A stretch of 64,000 bases of DNA from positions 22,223,615-22,287,614 of the forward strand of contig OW203723.1 in assembly GCA_934045075.1 (NCBI GenBank), written 5' to 3'. How positions within the stretch are numbered: position 1 is the first letter of the stretch; every line of letters starts with the position of its first letter. The DNA is from Yponomeuta sedellus (Eukaryota > Arthropoda > Insecta > Lepidoptera > Yponomeutidae). The notes under the pieces were generated by a model. That model did not search any database. It was given only the letters and a program-made list of their open reading frames with translations, and was not told the origin of the DNA. A program made the position numbers and the translations under genes. This document shows positions 30,738 to 40,952 of the stretch, in pieces.

Positions 30738-31127
30738 TAGTTATATATTAAACGGGTCAAATTGCGATTATTTATTAGGTAAAACGTAATTGCCTGCCGT
30801 GGTCTCGGGTCTAACCGAGACCACGGCAACTGTAACGCTGCCGAAACGTCGAGAAATAAGGTAATTACGTTAAACCTAATAAATAATCCCGATTACACTA
30901 TTTTTATTTTTAATGCACTAACCCGTGCTAAGGAAAATTTTAAAAACCTATTTAGAGGCTAAAAATTCCACTCATGCCGGGATTCTGGCACGGATAGCCA
31001 GAGGTAGCGGATTCGAATCCCGGCATGGGTGGAATTTTTAGCCTCTAAATAGGTTTTTAAAATAATCCCGATTTGACCCGTTAAATATATAACTATGTAT
31101 GAGTATCGCGAATCATTAAGAAATACT
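30738..31127. mobile_element. P-like foldback element with 13-bp duplication, interrupted by SINE-A
   Basis: Flanks ATGGGATAAACTA at 30725-30737 and 31128-31140 are a perfect 13-bp duplication. The left arm 'ttatatattaaacgggtcaa', 'ttatttattaggtaaaacg', 'taattgcc' is mirrored by 'ggtaattacgttaaacctaa', 'taaataatcccgatt' and, beyond the SINE-A insertion, 'tgacccgttaaatatataac'. The centre has the hairpin GCCGTGGTCTCGG/CCGAGACCACGGC and 'gctgccgaaacgtcgag', which is like the GCCGAAACGTCGG motif of element P. It shares design but little arm sequence with P. Confidence 0.75.
30895..31059 (-). mobile_element. SINE-A foldback copy nested in a P-like element
   Basis: It is flanked by a perfect 14-bp duplication AAATAATCCCGATT at 30881-30894 and 31060-31073. 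It is almost a pure inverted repeat: 'ttttaaaaacctatttagag' on one side and 'ctctaaataggtttttaa' on the other, with a remnant of the tRNA-like 3' half (box B 'attcgaatcccgg') between. The leader and box A are lost. Confidence 0.85.
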
Positions 31128-31212
31128 ATGGGATAAACTATTTTGTGCATCAGTGTAGCAGCCATAAACTATAAACTATTTTTTTTACTTGAACATTGAT
31201 AAAAAAAAATAA

Positions 31213-31300
31213 CTACCACACAACACAATCACTTGACCTAGTCCCAAACTAGGATACCCTGGACCATGGTAACCAGGCAAGGATGTTGCAAACATGAAAA
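31213..31300 (-). repeat. SINE-D 3' fragment
   Basis: 'cctagtcccaaactaggata' and 'atggtaaccaggcaagga' are the reversed end of SINE-D. Confidence 0.55.
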
Positions 31301-32166
31301 ACACTTGAACACAAGAAAATATCTTATCGAAATAAGGAGTATTCAATTATATCCCTTGTTTCTCGTACACTAAAACCTGTTAATAAAGTTCGTATGAAAA
31401 AATAAGTGACTGTTAACAGTTCTTAGAGTACGAAAGTTGGGGGGTAATTGTCTTAGTTGTATTCAGTTCGATGTAAAAATACGACTCCGATATTTCTCAC
31501 GAAAAATTCAATATCAATAGAAATCGCAGCGAGTGCATATGACTAGAATGTGGTTTTACGTAGTCATTTGAACTTTCCGAAACTTTATTATTTCTATACA
31601 AGACTTCCAAAATAAGAGATCAACTAACCGTCTCTTTCTCTGCACTAAAATCTGTTTATAGCCGCTCCGGTTTTACGACGTGTCAGTAAAATGGACGCGA
31701 CGGGAGGAAGCCGCAGCTCTTGCTAAGTGCTATTAGCCGAGTATTCCTTTTGGAACCTGCGCTTCCAGAGCAGTTATAACTTTTTCGAATGGCTTTATAG
31801 CCTCTGCGAGCACTGCAAATAGATATTAAAGTTTCGAATTCCAGTCCATTAGGCGTTCATTGTCATGTTTATTTTGCTAGAAGATATGGAGACCCAGGAA
31901 TAATGACTTTTGACGTCTTGTAAGAGGTATTATACTAATTACTGTAACTTAGAGAATTTCATCTTGGTAAAATATGGAAAATAGGTGTGTTACTTTTTGG
32001 CAGCTGCCATACCTTGCCATAGAGGGGAAATGATGAAAATACTGAAAATAACTTAGTTATGTGACTAATTAGTTTTAAATAATTAAAAAGAAAATTAAGC
32101 TGTTAGTTGTCCTAATAAAATTAATTATTATTTCTCTATGTTATTATTTCTTTACCCAAGAATACA
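31301..32166. other. Unrecognised region
   Basis: No coding or repeat feature could be supported. Confidence 0.4.
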
Positions 32167-32415
32167 ATACATACATACATACATACATACATACATACAT
32201 ACATACATACATACATACATACATACATACATACATACATACATACATACATACATACATACATACATACATACATACATACATACATACATACATACAT
32301 ACATACATACATACATACATACATACATACATACATACATACATACATACATACATACATACATACATACATACATACATACATACATACATACATACAT
32401 ACATACATACATACA
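32167..32415. repeat. Pure (CATA)n microsatellite, about 62 units
   Basis: Uninterrupted ACAT tetranucleotides over about 248 bp. Frames reading YIHTYIHT or MYVCMYVC through it are artefacts of the repeat. Confidence 0.95.
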
Positions 32416-32465
32416 CTTTTGTGGCTTTCGTAATTTCCAGGAGAAGGCTTGGACTGATTTATATA

Positions 32466-32672
32466 TTTTTAATGCACTAACCCGTGCTAAGGACAGATGT
32501 CGCTGCCTGTACGTAATACAGAGATTGTTGTAGAGAGGTTCGAAATTTCACTGATGCCGGTAAGTCGCCCATTAGGTCAGTTGGTAAGAGCGCTGGCACG
32601 GATAGCCAGAGGTCGCGGGTTCGAATTCCGGCATGGGTGGAATTTTTATCCTCTAAATAGCTTTTTGAAGAC
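32466..32672 (+). repeat. SINE-A copy with outer foldback arm
   Basis: It begins with the inverted tail 'tttttaatgcactaacccg', then 'gatgtcgctgcctgtacg', 'tttcactgatgccgg', a tRNA-like region (box A 'taggtcagttgg', box B 'gggttcgaattcc') and 'cctctaaatagctttttga'. It supports the model that the 5' end of SINE-A is an inverted 3' tail. Confidence 0.8.
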
Positions 32673-33698
32673 TTGTTTTTGAAAATCAGAAAATCCATAT
32701 TAGTTTTATTGCACCCGAGCGCATCCGGGGTGGCACAATAGTGTATGTTAAAATTACGTCAAATACCTCTACTTCATAAATATAAAATATGTTTTGAAGA
32801 CAAAACTTGTTACTAAATATTTCTTGTGTTTGTGTTTTTTTCGCTGCCTATTTAAACATGCAGGACTGTATATGAATTATTCATTTTTACTTAGTTTCTC
32901 AATTGTAGTTTCTTTTAATCTGTAGATAAAAAGGGGAAACCGCGTCGTTGACATTCTGATTTCAAGACCGTCTGTGAAGCACAATGTGCCGACAGACGAA
33001 AAGCCGGCCTTTGCCTTTTCATGACATTTTAAAGAACTCCATGTCAAAGGAAACGGGAAAGAAAAGTGACATCAAATAAAATACAAACACGTTGCTAGAT
33101 CTAAGAGATCGTCTTCTAAGAGGGGCATGTAAATCGTAAGTATTTTTATGAATGAAGCCTTAGTTGTTATTCAATTTTTTGATAGAAAACATGGCGAAGA
33201 ATACTAATCATCTGAGAAATTTAACGCCGCTGTAATTTTATTATGTAAATCCAAATTTAATTCTGATTGTCAGTGAAAACCTGTTATTGGCCTTAAATCT
33301 AATTCATCTTATTCTTTGTAAAAATGCCTCGTGTATAAGCTGTTGGTTTTCCAATAAACAATAAAAACAAAAACGAAACAAAAACCGGCCACGGGCATTA
33401 TAGGGTTCCGTATAAAGAAGGGGTTTTATCCGCTTCACAGAACTATATTCGAAATAGATATAGTAAAATAAATATAGAAGTTGTACCTAAGGTGCCAGCA
33501 CGCCCAACTTGCACGGCGAAGGGGCCCCTTGAGTTTTTCTGCTTTGTGTAAAGGTATCCGTAGTAGTTTTTTAACCACACAAGCACATACAAAATAAACA
33601 GTACATAAACCATACATAATGCTTATGATAAGCACTGTCATCATAAGCATTCTGAATAATATGCAAAATCGCTCCACAACTACCAGACCGAACCGAAC
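32673..33698. other. Mostly unrecognised
   Basis: A LINE-like end may occur at 33290-33375 ('ccaataaacaataaaaac'). Near 33395 the words 'cattatagggttccgta' belong to the dispersed repeat noted at 22030 and 33930. No gene is supported. Confidence 0.35.
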
Positions 33699-33736
33699 CA
33701 TGGCTTTCTGTTGATGGCGATCAACAGAAAGCCATG
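33699..33736. repeat. Snap-back palindrome, 17-bp arms
   Basis: CATGGCTTTCTGTTGAT and its exact reverse complement are separated by GGCG. Confidence 0.9.
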
Positions 33737-34172
33737 AAGTATTTATTTATTTCTTGATTTACGCTATCCCTGGGGTATCGTTAGGCGTAACCTTGGATAG
33801 CGGAGTGACCTATATAAAAATGTAATATTGGGAAGACTAAAAACGCATAGAATAACAAAAACATTAATCAATTAAGATTTTATTCTTTTATTTTGTAGAA
33901 GATTAATATTTCCGAGCTAGGCCGCCGATAGAAAGAAAGACAGCAAAACTATAAGGGTTCCTCGATGACTACGGAACCCAAGATTCATTCAAATGTAGTA
34001 TAACGCTCTTACTGATAAAATAAATGATTTTACTATCAACGAAGAAGCGATTCTGAACAAAGCACCACATGGATAAATTTCAACCGTAAGAGCGTTTTTG
34101 CAGTACACAACCCACGTGCCTTTAGTTGTCATCTGTAATGTAACTGAGTTGAGTTCACATATATGTAAAGAT
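33737..34172. other. Dispersed repeat pieces, no gene
   Basis: 'actataagggttcctcgatg', 'actacggaaccca' near 33950 is a frequent lepidopteran repeat phrase. The remainder is unrecognised. Confidence 0.35.
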
Positions 34173-34188
34173 TTATGTACTTTGACTG

Positions 34189-34305
34189 TATAGTATTTTC
34201 TAAGGTTAACACGAGCACTAGACATATTTAAAACTGATGAACTGAAACTTCGAAAATTTTTAAAAATGTAATAAACGAGCATAAATCCGTATAAATCAGT
34301 TTTAA
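34189..34305 (+). mobile_element. Element P, internally deleted copy with 16-bp duplication
   Basis: It is flanked by a perfect 16-bp duplication TTATGTACTTTGACTG at 34173-34188 and 34306-34321. It has the P head ('tattttctaaggttaacacg') and the constant 3' end ('aatgtaataaacgagcataa', 'atccgtataaatcag'), with almost the whole foldback centre missing. Confidence 0.85.
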
Positions 34306-34384
34306 TTATGTACTTTGACTGCTTAAATCAATAAAGCACACTTCGAGTTTCCTAGAAAACCTCATATTAATTTTCAGAGGCCCT

Positions 34385-34447
34385 CTTGTTTAATGAGCCT
34401 GATTTGCATGTGTTTCTAACACATGCAAATCAGGCTCATTAAACAAG
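34385..34447. repeat. Snap-back palindrome, 30-bp perfect arms
   Basis: The arms 34385-34414 and 34418-34447 are exact reverse complements with only TCT between them. The arm contains TTTGCATG. Confidence 0.95.
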
Positions 34448-34687
34448 CAATGCAAATTGCCACCGTATGCAAGGCTAGCGTGTGCGGAACGAAGTGAAAT
34501 TAAAAACTTTGCCAGCGCTCCGCTGTTTGAAACTAACTTAAAACTACTGTAATACTAGAGGTATAGAGGTCAATTTCACTCGCGACAATCTGGCTACATG
34601 CAGTGCGCTACATGATAGAACCAGACAGAAGTATCTACAACTGTTACTCGATGAATACCAACTACATTGGGCGTATACCCTCGATAA

Positions 34688-34803
34688 ATATCAACCCTTG
34701 TATGCTCCCACTACTGGGACACGGGTCTCTTCCTGCATCGCAGGAATGTTAGGCCATACTCTACAACGGGGGCCAAGTCCGGGTTGGTGGAGGATTGTAA
34801 TAG
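34688..34803 (-). repeat. 5S-derived SINE, 3' fragment
   Basis: 'atcaacccttgtatgctccc' to 'gtccgggttggtggaggatt' is the reversed 3' third. It is followed by an (AT)n run at about 34847-34865. Confidence 0.75.
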
Positions 34804-35034
34804 TGTAATAGTTATATATATAATCAGATGATTTACACAGCGTCCATATATATATATATATATATACAAATTCCAAGGTACTTTATTTTTGTACCCTATT
34901 TTATGTATCTAAACAAATAAAATAAAATGTCGAGAAAAAGAGTGTTGTAAACATTCTTCGATTGTTTTACGCTCTTGTTATTTTTTTTCTGCTACAACTT
35001 CATAAGTGTCGCTGCACATTCTGCATTCGAATAC

Positions 35035-35432
35035 ACGGACAAAGAAAAGTCCGGGATATTCCTGTAAGTCCGAAACATTTCTCGATAGATGAGAAATAGA
35101 AAGATGAGTCTTGTTATTCTTCTTTGACATCTGCACCGTAGTTTTGGTTGGTTCATCTGCTGCGATTCGTACGTATTCTTGCAGGCGTTTCTGGCGACTT
35201 TGTGCTACAAATTCGAATATATAGCTAACTAAACGTCCGGGACATTACAGTGAGTCCAGAACATTACAATGAGTCCGGGATATTTTTCGATGGAAAGAAA
35301 ATGGTAGAGATCAGTCCCAAACCCCTCCTTGACATCTGCGGTGTTTGTATGGTCGGTACTTCTGCAGTAACCCGTTACGTTGCAAGCGTTTCCGGCGAAG
35401 TTGTGCGACGAATTCGAAAAGTTCCACGGAAG
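35035..35432. repeat. Diverged tandem duplication, two units of about 200 bp
   Basis: Unit 1 (about 35050-35217) and unit 2 (about 35272-35422) share in order 'agtccgggatatt', 'tttgacatctgc', 'tcgtacg-tt/gttacgtt', 'gcaggcgtttctggcgac' versus 'gcaagcgtttccggcgaa' and 'caaattcgaa' versus 'cgaattcgaa'. Short extra 'gagtccgg' units lie between. Origin unknown; it could be a decayed LTR or a 5' UTR with tandem promoter units. Confidence 0.45.
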
Positions 35433-35441
35433 CAGCACATT

Positions 35442-35459
35442 GGCGCCAGAACGGGCATT
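35442..35459 (+). promoter_or_regulatory. Possible LTR-element primer binding site (weak)
   Basis: TGGCGCCAGAACGGGCAT follows CAT, as at 44434. It matches 14 of 18 positions expected for the 3' end of a tRNA-Lys (TTT) complement. No gag or pol follows, so this is a weak candidate. Confidence 0.25.
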
Positions 35460-35744
35460 TAACAGCCTAATCTGTATTGTACTTGGTAGCAATGGGGAAA
35501 AGGTTAGAATCCGATTTTGTAAACCGTGCGTGTGCTTTATCGAGTTTAGATTCGGTAGAAACGGTTGTGGTTTTGTAATCTGGCTGTGTGATTTATTCGC
35601 GCGATCATCTTTAGGTACTGATTTTGCAGCTGGTTCTTCCCCATTGTCATTGTTGTTATGTGTATTCGAAAATAGGAGGTTCTACTCGTCAATACGAATC
35701 ACTAGTAGGTAAAGGACTGGACGCAGTATAAATCATCTCATTCG
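35460..35744. other. Open but unrecognised segment
   Basis: A plus-strand frame (35380-35712) is open for 110 codons with no recognisable motif. If the site at 35442 is a true primer site, this would be leader sequence. Confidence 0.25.
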
Positions 35745-36080
35745 ATATCAATCCTTGTATGTCCCCACTGCTGCGGTACGGGTCTTTTCCTGCATCGTAG
35801 GAAGGTTAGGCCATACTCCACCATGGGGGACAAGTCCGGGTTCGTGGAGGATTGTAATGCAGTGGCGGGCCTTACTGTCAGAAGTTATTAAGCCGCCCAT
35901 AAGGCCTCTGACTTGGCTTAACGACTGCCATTACATGGCAGCTCGCACCAACGGCTTAAGTCATCTCATTACGTACATGCAAAGGTCAAGGCAGAGTGAA
36001 GCGCCGAGGTATGGTACGTATGTCAGGCACTCAGGTTTTCTCACGCTGTTTTTGTGGTGACATAACAAGTAATAATTATG
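35745..36080 (-). repeat. 5S-derived SINE piece joined to a second repeat
   Basis: 35745-35958 is a reversed 3' two-thirds of the SINE. 35959-36080 ('catctcattacgtacatgc ... gtgacataacaagtaataat') repeats the segment that sits in the middle of the copy at 4222-4752. The junction is at the same SINE position in both. Confidence 0.7.
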
Positions 36081-36363
36081 TTTTCAGCATCAGTCAAGTG
36101 CCCCATTTGCTGTTGAAAGTGGTGCAAATACTTGTGTAGTTGCCATCGCAAATGGACGAAGTTTCCCCAGTAATTAACGCGTCGAGTACTGAGGAGCAGC
36201 TCTTTAATGCCTCCCTAATAGGATAATTGTCGCTGTCATAGGTCGCTTGTCGACAGGGAAGATTTTAAAGGGATAGACCAATCGATATGGGAAGGACAGA
36301 AATACCCGAAACAGCGTGTGTGCATTCAACAACTAATAAATGTTAATGAGATGAAGTTGCTGA
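36081..36363. other. No supported feature
   Basis: No motif or repeat recognised. Confidence 0.35.
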
Positions 36364-36887
36364 GAAGCGCTCGTGGTCTAGTCGAACCGAGTGATTGGAA
36401 TCAATCACTTGAGTTAAGCAACAACAGGCGCAGTTAAGTGCCGGATAGGTGACCGTCCCGTGACTACCGCTAGTGGCATTTTTCCGAGCGCTTCCGTGCT
36501 TCGCAAGGCACTTTAAGCCGCTGGTGCCGGCTGCCATGTAATGGCAGTCGCTAAGCCATGTCAAAGGCCTTATAGGTAACAACAGGCGCAGTTAAGTGCC
36601 GGATAGGTGACCGTCCCGTGACTACCGCTAGTGGCATTTTTCCGAGCGCTTCCGTGCTTCGCAAGGCACTTTAAGCCGCTGGTGCCGGCTGCCATGTAAT
36701 GGCAGTCGCTAAGCCATGTCAAAGGCCTTATAGGTGGCTTGATAACTTCTGACAGTAAGGCCCGCCACTGTCTTACAACCCTCCACCGACCCGGACTTGG
36801 CCCCCGTGGTGGAGATGGCCTAACCTTCCTGCGATGCAGGAAGAAACCCGTGCCCCAGCAGTGGGGACATACAAGGGTTGATATCGA
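36364..36887 (+). repeat. 5S-derived SINE with internal 158-bp tandem duplication
   Basis: The copy is complete, but bases 36420-36577 are duplicated without a visible change at 36578-36735. The duplicated unit contains the 5S box C region, so this copy has two box C motifs ('ggataggtgaccg', each with the same G-to-A change). Confidence 0.88.
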
Positions 36888-37487
36888 AGTTTATACAAAA
36901 CCACAAATTGGTTTACGAAATTTTTACTTCAGCAAATTATAACAAGATGAACATCGAACTTGTCCCGGTATTTATTCAGGCCCTAAAGCCAATCAAGTTT
37001 CACTTTTAGGCAAAAGAACAACCTCTAGGGATCTCCCAAGTGATATTTGTACAGGTTTATTTGCACTGTAAATGACAATCACAGTTATTTGACGTAACTG
37101 GTACCTATAATTGGAAAGTTTCATTTGTTTCGTGAAAGGTTAAAATATTACCCACGGGTACAAGGCCCGACAAATAGGTTGTTTGAGTGGTTTTGACTTG
37201 AAATGTATGTACTATGGCTCTCATTAGGTCGAGGATCCGGAATGTCACTTAAAATTCTTCGGACTTAAGGTAAATGAACATGTAAAAAAGGCATTTCGTG
37301 TCCATAGCAAAATCATCCCAACTGCGCGCGTTTTGTTCAAGTTGCCTGTGGGGCATTATAAGGGCTCTAATATAAATACGTTACTTTCCATTGAAAAGTC
37401 ATATTCTGCGTCTTCCGCCAACGAGGTCCGATATACATTATACGCGGAGTCAAAATCATTTGGTCAACTTTTCAACTCGATTCGATT
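36888..37487. other. No supported feature
   Basis: AT-rich; nothing recognised. Confidence 0.35.
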
Positions 37488-37734
37488 GATTCAACCTTTG
37501 TTTGTTTCCACTGCTGGGGCACGGGGGCAAGTCCGGGTTGGTGGAGGATTGTAAGACAGTTGCGGGCCTCACTGTCAGAAGTTATCGAGCCGCCCATAAG
37601 GCCTCTGACATGGCTCAACGACTGCACTCAACGACATGACAGCCGGTACCAACGGCTTATCGTGCCTTGCGAAGCAAGTTGCTTAACTAAAGTGATAGAT
37701 TCCAATCACTCGGTTCGACTAGGCCACGAGCGCT
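37488..37734 (-). repeat. 5S-derived SINE with deletion of the 5S promoter region
   Basis: Both ends are present ('ggttcgactaggccacgagc' at the head). Bases between 'cgtgccttgcgaagca' and 'gttgcttaactaaagtg' are missing, which removes box C, and a second deletion removes part of the 3' end. Confidence 0.78.
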
Positions 37735-38155
37735 GCGTAGTGGAGAACACTAAATTATATTAAATTAATTCCGGCATAACTTACTTGAATTGTTGTCGGA
37801 AGAGATCGATCAGGTTTCGATCTCATTAGAATAGCTTAAAAACACAACAAGCTGAACTGAGCTTATTTTGAGCTTTTCTTGGATGTTACTAATTGGTTAT
37901 TAATTTGCGAGGAAAAATTATAATTTTTGACTAAAATCCGGATTAACTTTCTATCGGAAGAGTTCGACCAAGATTTAAGTCAAGTGTAACGCTGAAATAA
38001 CGTGTAGTGCTTAAAGATTTAGTTCAAAAATTACAATGTGGAGCGCCTCTGAAATTTCTTAATGTACTTTATTAAATTCTTCTAAAAATTTTGAAATGAA
38101 ATGAAAATTCTTAATTTTTATTATGTGTTTTAACAAGTAGTGGCTGTACACCAGT
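37735..38155. other. No supported feature
   Basis: AT-rich; nothing recognised. Confidence 0.35.
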
Positions 38156-38164
38156 CACTACTTG

Positions 38165-38363
38165 ATTATATTCTTTATAATGCACTAACCCGTGCTAAGG
38201 ACAATTTTAAAAACCTATTTAGAGGCTAAAAGTTGGACCCATGCCGGGACTCGAACCCGCGACCTCTGACTAACCGTGCCAGCGCTCTCCCAACTGAGCT
38301 AATGGGCGACCACCGACATGAGTGAAATTTCGAACCTCTTTACAATACTCTCTGTATTACGTA
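38165..38363 (-). repeat. SINE-A copy with 9-bp duplication
   Basis: It is flanked by CACTACTTG at 38156-38164 and 38364-38372. The minus-strand tRNA-like region is complete and the outer tail ('taatgcactaacccgtgcta') is at the left. The 5' foldback is absent, ending at 'ctgtattacgta'. Confidence 0.8.
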
Positions 38364-38487
38364 CACTACTTGTTTTAGGCTAATAAAGGACCGTATCACA
38401 TGGAACTGCATCACTTGGTTCACTGGTATGGCTTGATGTGCATTGCGTAGAAAGTTGTCTCGATACTTTGTGTGTTAATCAACTTAG

Positions 38488-39091
38488 CGGTGGGTAGAAC
38501 CATAGACTGGCAAGCGAGAGCCCCAGTTTCGATCCCGAGTGCGGGCATGTACCAATGACTTTGTTTAATTTCAAAGTTACGTCCATTTGCGAATTTGCAG
38601 TCGCAATACCACACGCTAACTGTGAAGGAAAACATCGTGAGGAAACCCGCGGCTTGGTTGGTTCCGCACGTATTGACTAGTCTTTCCTGTGGGCTAGGCC
38701 GACTAAGCTGTCAGGATGGTATAGGTGCTGGGCAAGCCTACACCATCTATAAAACCATGACCCAGGCACTACAGCGTCGGAGTGGTCCCTTCACCCATCT
38801 AGTGTGAGTGAAGATACCACTGGACGCTGTATAAATCATCTCATTAAGTAGATGCAAAAAGGCCAATATTATTTAAAAACCTATTTAAAATATTGTAAAG
38901 AGGTTCGAAATTTCACTGATGCCGTGAGTCGCCCATTGGCTCAATTGGTAGAGCGCTGGTACGGATAGCCAGAGGTTGCGGGTTCGAATCCCGGCAAGGG
39001 TGAAATTTTTAGCCTCTAAATAGGTTTTTAAATTTGTTCCTTAGCACGAGTTAGTGCATTAAAAATAAAAATGGTGTGGCCAATATTATAA
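38488..39091 (+). repeat. SINE-B copy interrupted by SINE-A, 13-bp duplication
   Basis: It is flanked by a perfect 13-bp duplication TTAATCAACTTAG at 38475-38487 and 39092-39104. The SINE-B part is 38488-38872 plus 39078-39091. Its first bases are cut, so box A is partial ('gcggtgggtagaacc'). A SINE-A element sits in its 3' end. Confidence 0.88.
38873..39077 (+). mobile_element. SINE-A nested in SINE-B, 12-bp duplication
   Basis: It is flanked by GGCCAATATTAT at 38861-38872 and 39078-39089. It starts with a short remnant of the inverted tail ('ttaaaaacctattta'), has tRNA-like box A 'ttggctcaattggtag' and box B 'gggttcgaatccc', and ends 'ttagtgcattaaaaataaaa'. Confidence 0.85.
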
Positions 39092-39104
39092 TTAATCAAC
39101 TTAG

Positions 39105-39464
39105 TGATGTGGGTATACGTCGAGTTATCACTGGGGACCCTGAGTTGCACTTCCGTGAAATGAGGCCCAGTTTGTCACAAAACATTGATCTTTGTAAACT
39201 ACAATCAGTTGTGTTCTCAGTGGGATACTTTAAGGGATTGTGTTAGTTTACCTTATTCACTTGTGTATACTGTAACATTATTTTTGTGTGTAACTCATTC
39301 TGTTGTAACCCCAATGTGTAGTGATAGCGGACTACAGTTCACGCGGGTTAACCTTTAAGTATTACAATGCTCGACGGGTGGCTTGACCAAAAGCGTTTGA
39401 CATCGCATGGTCCCATTTCGTTTTTCGTTGGCCGGCGACGCTTTGATGTGAGTCGGACTTCTCT
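39105..39464. other. No supported feature
   Basis: Nothing recognised. Confidence 0.35.
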
Positions 39465-39465
39465 G

Positions 39466-39773
39466 AGTGCTTAGTGCGAGTTTTTTAACTACTCGATCGC
39501 GTTAACGTAAATTCATATTTCTATGGCATCGAGGAAGCGCCACCTAGCGACAAGTATGGAAATTAAAATTGCTGAGTGCGAGTTGTAATGGTTTACGTTG
39601 AGAAGTGAACACGTTTACCAGCCAAAACACGAATAAGCGCGAGTGCGAGTTGTACTGTGACAGCGTTTTGTCAGCTCCAACGGTTAACTTACTCATACTC
39701 ACTACTCAATGCTCGATTAACGCGGTAGTAAAGTTATTCGATTGGATCTGTGAAACTCACACTAAGCACTCTG
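39466..39773. mobile_element. MITE-4 copy (TIR GAGTGCTTAGTGCGAG)
   Basis: The inverted ends are GAGTGCTTAGTGCGAG and CTCACACTAAGCACTC. A second copy at 61018-61332 is highly similar over its full length, including 'tcgatcgcgttaacgtaaa' and 'ggaagcgccacctagcgac'. Short open frames are chance. Confidence 0.75.
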
Positions 39774-39784
39774 GACTTAAGTTT

Positions 39785-40022
39785 TAGTCAAATTAACAGT
39801 GGTAACAAAAATTAAACATGTTCGTGCTTGCGCGTATATTGCATGCTCAATCTGAGTTCGTTCAAGCTATTTGCCGAGCATAACACTAGTATAGTATACT
39901 ATTTCCAACAACATGTTAAGCTAGTGGCTACTAAAAATGAACCCAATCCACAGATAAAACTTGTCGGATTCGGGAGATGGAGGCATTATATTGCATGTAT
40001 TTTTTTCTTACTTTAAATAAAA
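39785..40022 (+). repeat. Dispersed 230-bp repeat, 3' end of an unknown element
   Basis: 'cttgcgcgtatattgcatgc', 'tatttgccgagcataacact', 'ccaacaacatgttaagct', 'cccaatccacagataaaact' and 'ttactttaaataaa' recur at 55435-55665, and the last third at 41858-41945. The AATAAA-like end suggests a retroelement 3' end. Confidence 0.5.
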
Positions 40023-40031
40023 GATTCTCTG

Positions 40032-40355
40032 AAGGATAGGATTCTTAACGAATGCATCCGACAGAGAACCCAAGTTATCGACATAGCTCAGAGAATTATC
40101 AAGCTGAAGTGGCAGTGGGCTGGACATAATTATCTCGCGAAGAACCGACAACCGTTGGAACAAACGTGTTCTTGAGAGGAAACCGCGACTCGGCAAACGT
40201 AGTGTAGGACGCCCTCCGACCAAGTGGGATGACGATCTGCGAAAAACTACCGGCATATGCTGCTTGCTGCAAGCTGAAGACTGGGCGCTATGGCGCTCAT
40301 TAGGGGAGGGCTATGTCCAGCAGTGGACTACATAATATACCCTAAAGAAGAAGAA
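40032..40355 (+). pseudogene. RTE-like LINE C-terminus
   Basis: It encodes RILNECIRQRTQVIDIA, RIIKLKWQWAGH and then KRSVGRPPTKWDDDLRKTTG-like residues with frameshifts. The end 'ggctatgtccagcagtggac' leads to a GAAGAAGAAG tail. It parallels 11590-11915. Confidence 0.7.
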
Positions 40356-40690
40356 GAAATAAAAAAAAATATGAAATAAATGTAGCTTGAACACAAAAAG
40401 TTCGGATCAGAACTGAACCCTCTCGCGGCCAAACAACCGTCGCTCATACTGTATTGATCTGTGCGTTCAACACTACGGCGACCGATGCGAAGTTTTCCTA
40501 TTAAAAGTTTGGGGCACGTGCGAATTATTTTGCTTCGAAACTTGATGCGCTGTTCCGCTTTCGACTCGCATTGTTCGGCATACGGGGGGCTAGCGTTTGT
40601 TTGCACGAGCAGATTTTATTTAAAGGACTCTATGTGTTTCCCTGCGGGTTCGTATTCGAAACGAGGTAAGAGAACTTAAGTGATTGACAT
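40356..40690. other. No supported feature
   Basis: Short frames only. Confidence 0.35.
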
Positions 40691-40952
40691 CGATATCAAT
40701 CCTTTGTATGTCCCCACATCTGGGGCACGGGTCTCTTCGTGCATCGCAGGAAGGTTAGGCCATACTCCACCACGGGGGCCAAGTCCGGGTTGGGGGAGGA
40801 TCGTAAGATAGTAGCGGGCCTTACTATTAGAAGTTATCAAACCGCCCTTAAGGCCTCTGTAACTGCTATTACATGACAGCCGGCACCAAAGGCTTAGCGA
40901 GCCTTACGAAGCTTGGAAGCGCTCAGAAAATGGCACTAGCGGTAGTACCTCA
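40691..40952 (-). repeat. 5S-derived SINE, head missing
   Basis: The reversed copy runs from the 3' end 'gatatcaatcctttgtatgt' to 'ggcactagcggtagt', stopping just before box C. Confidence 0.75.

Noticed and set aside
32136..32533. Long open frames reading MYVCMYVC or YIHTYIHT (also 49696-50130)
   Set aside because: They are translations of the (CATA)n microsatellite. A tetranucleotide repeat stays open in several frames without coding.
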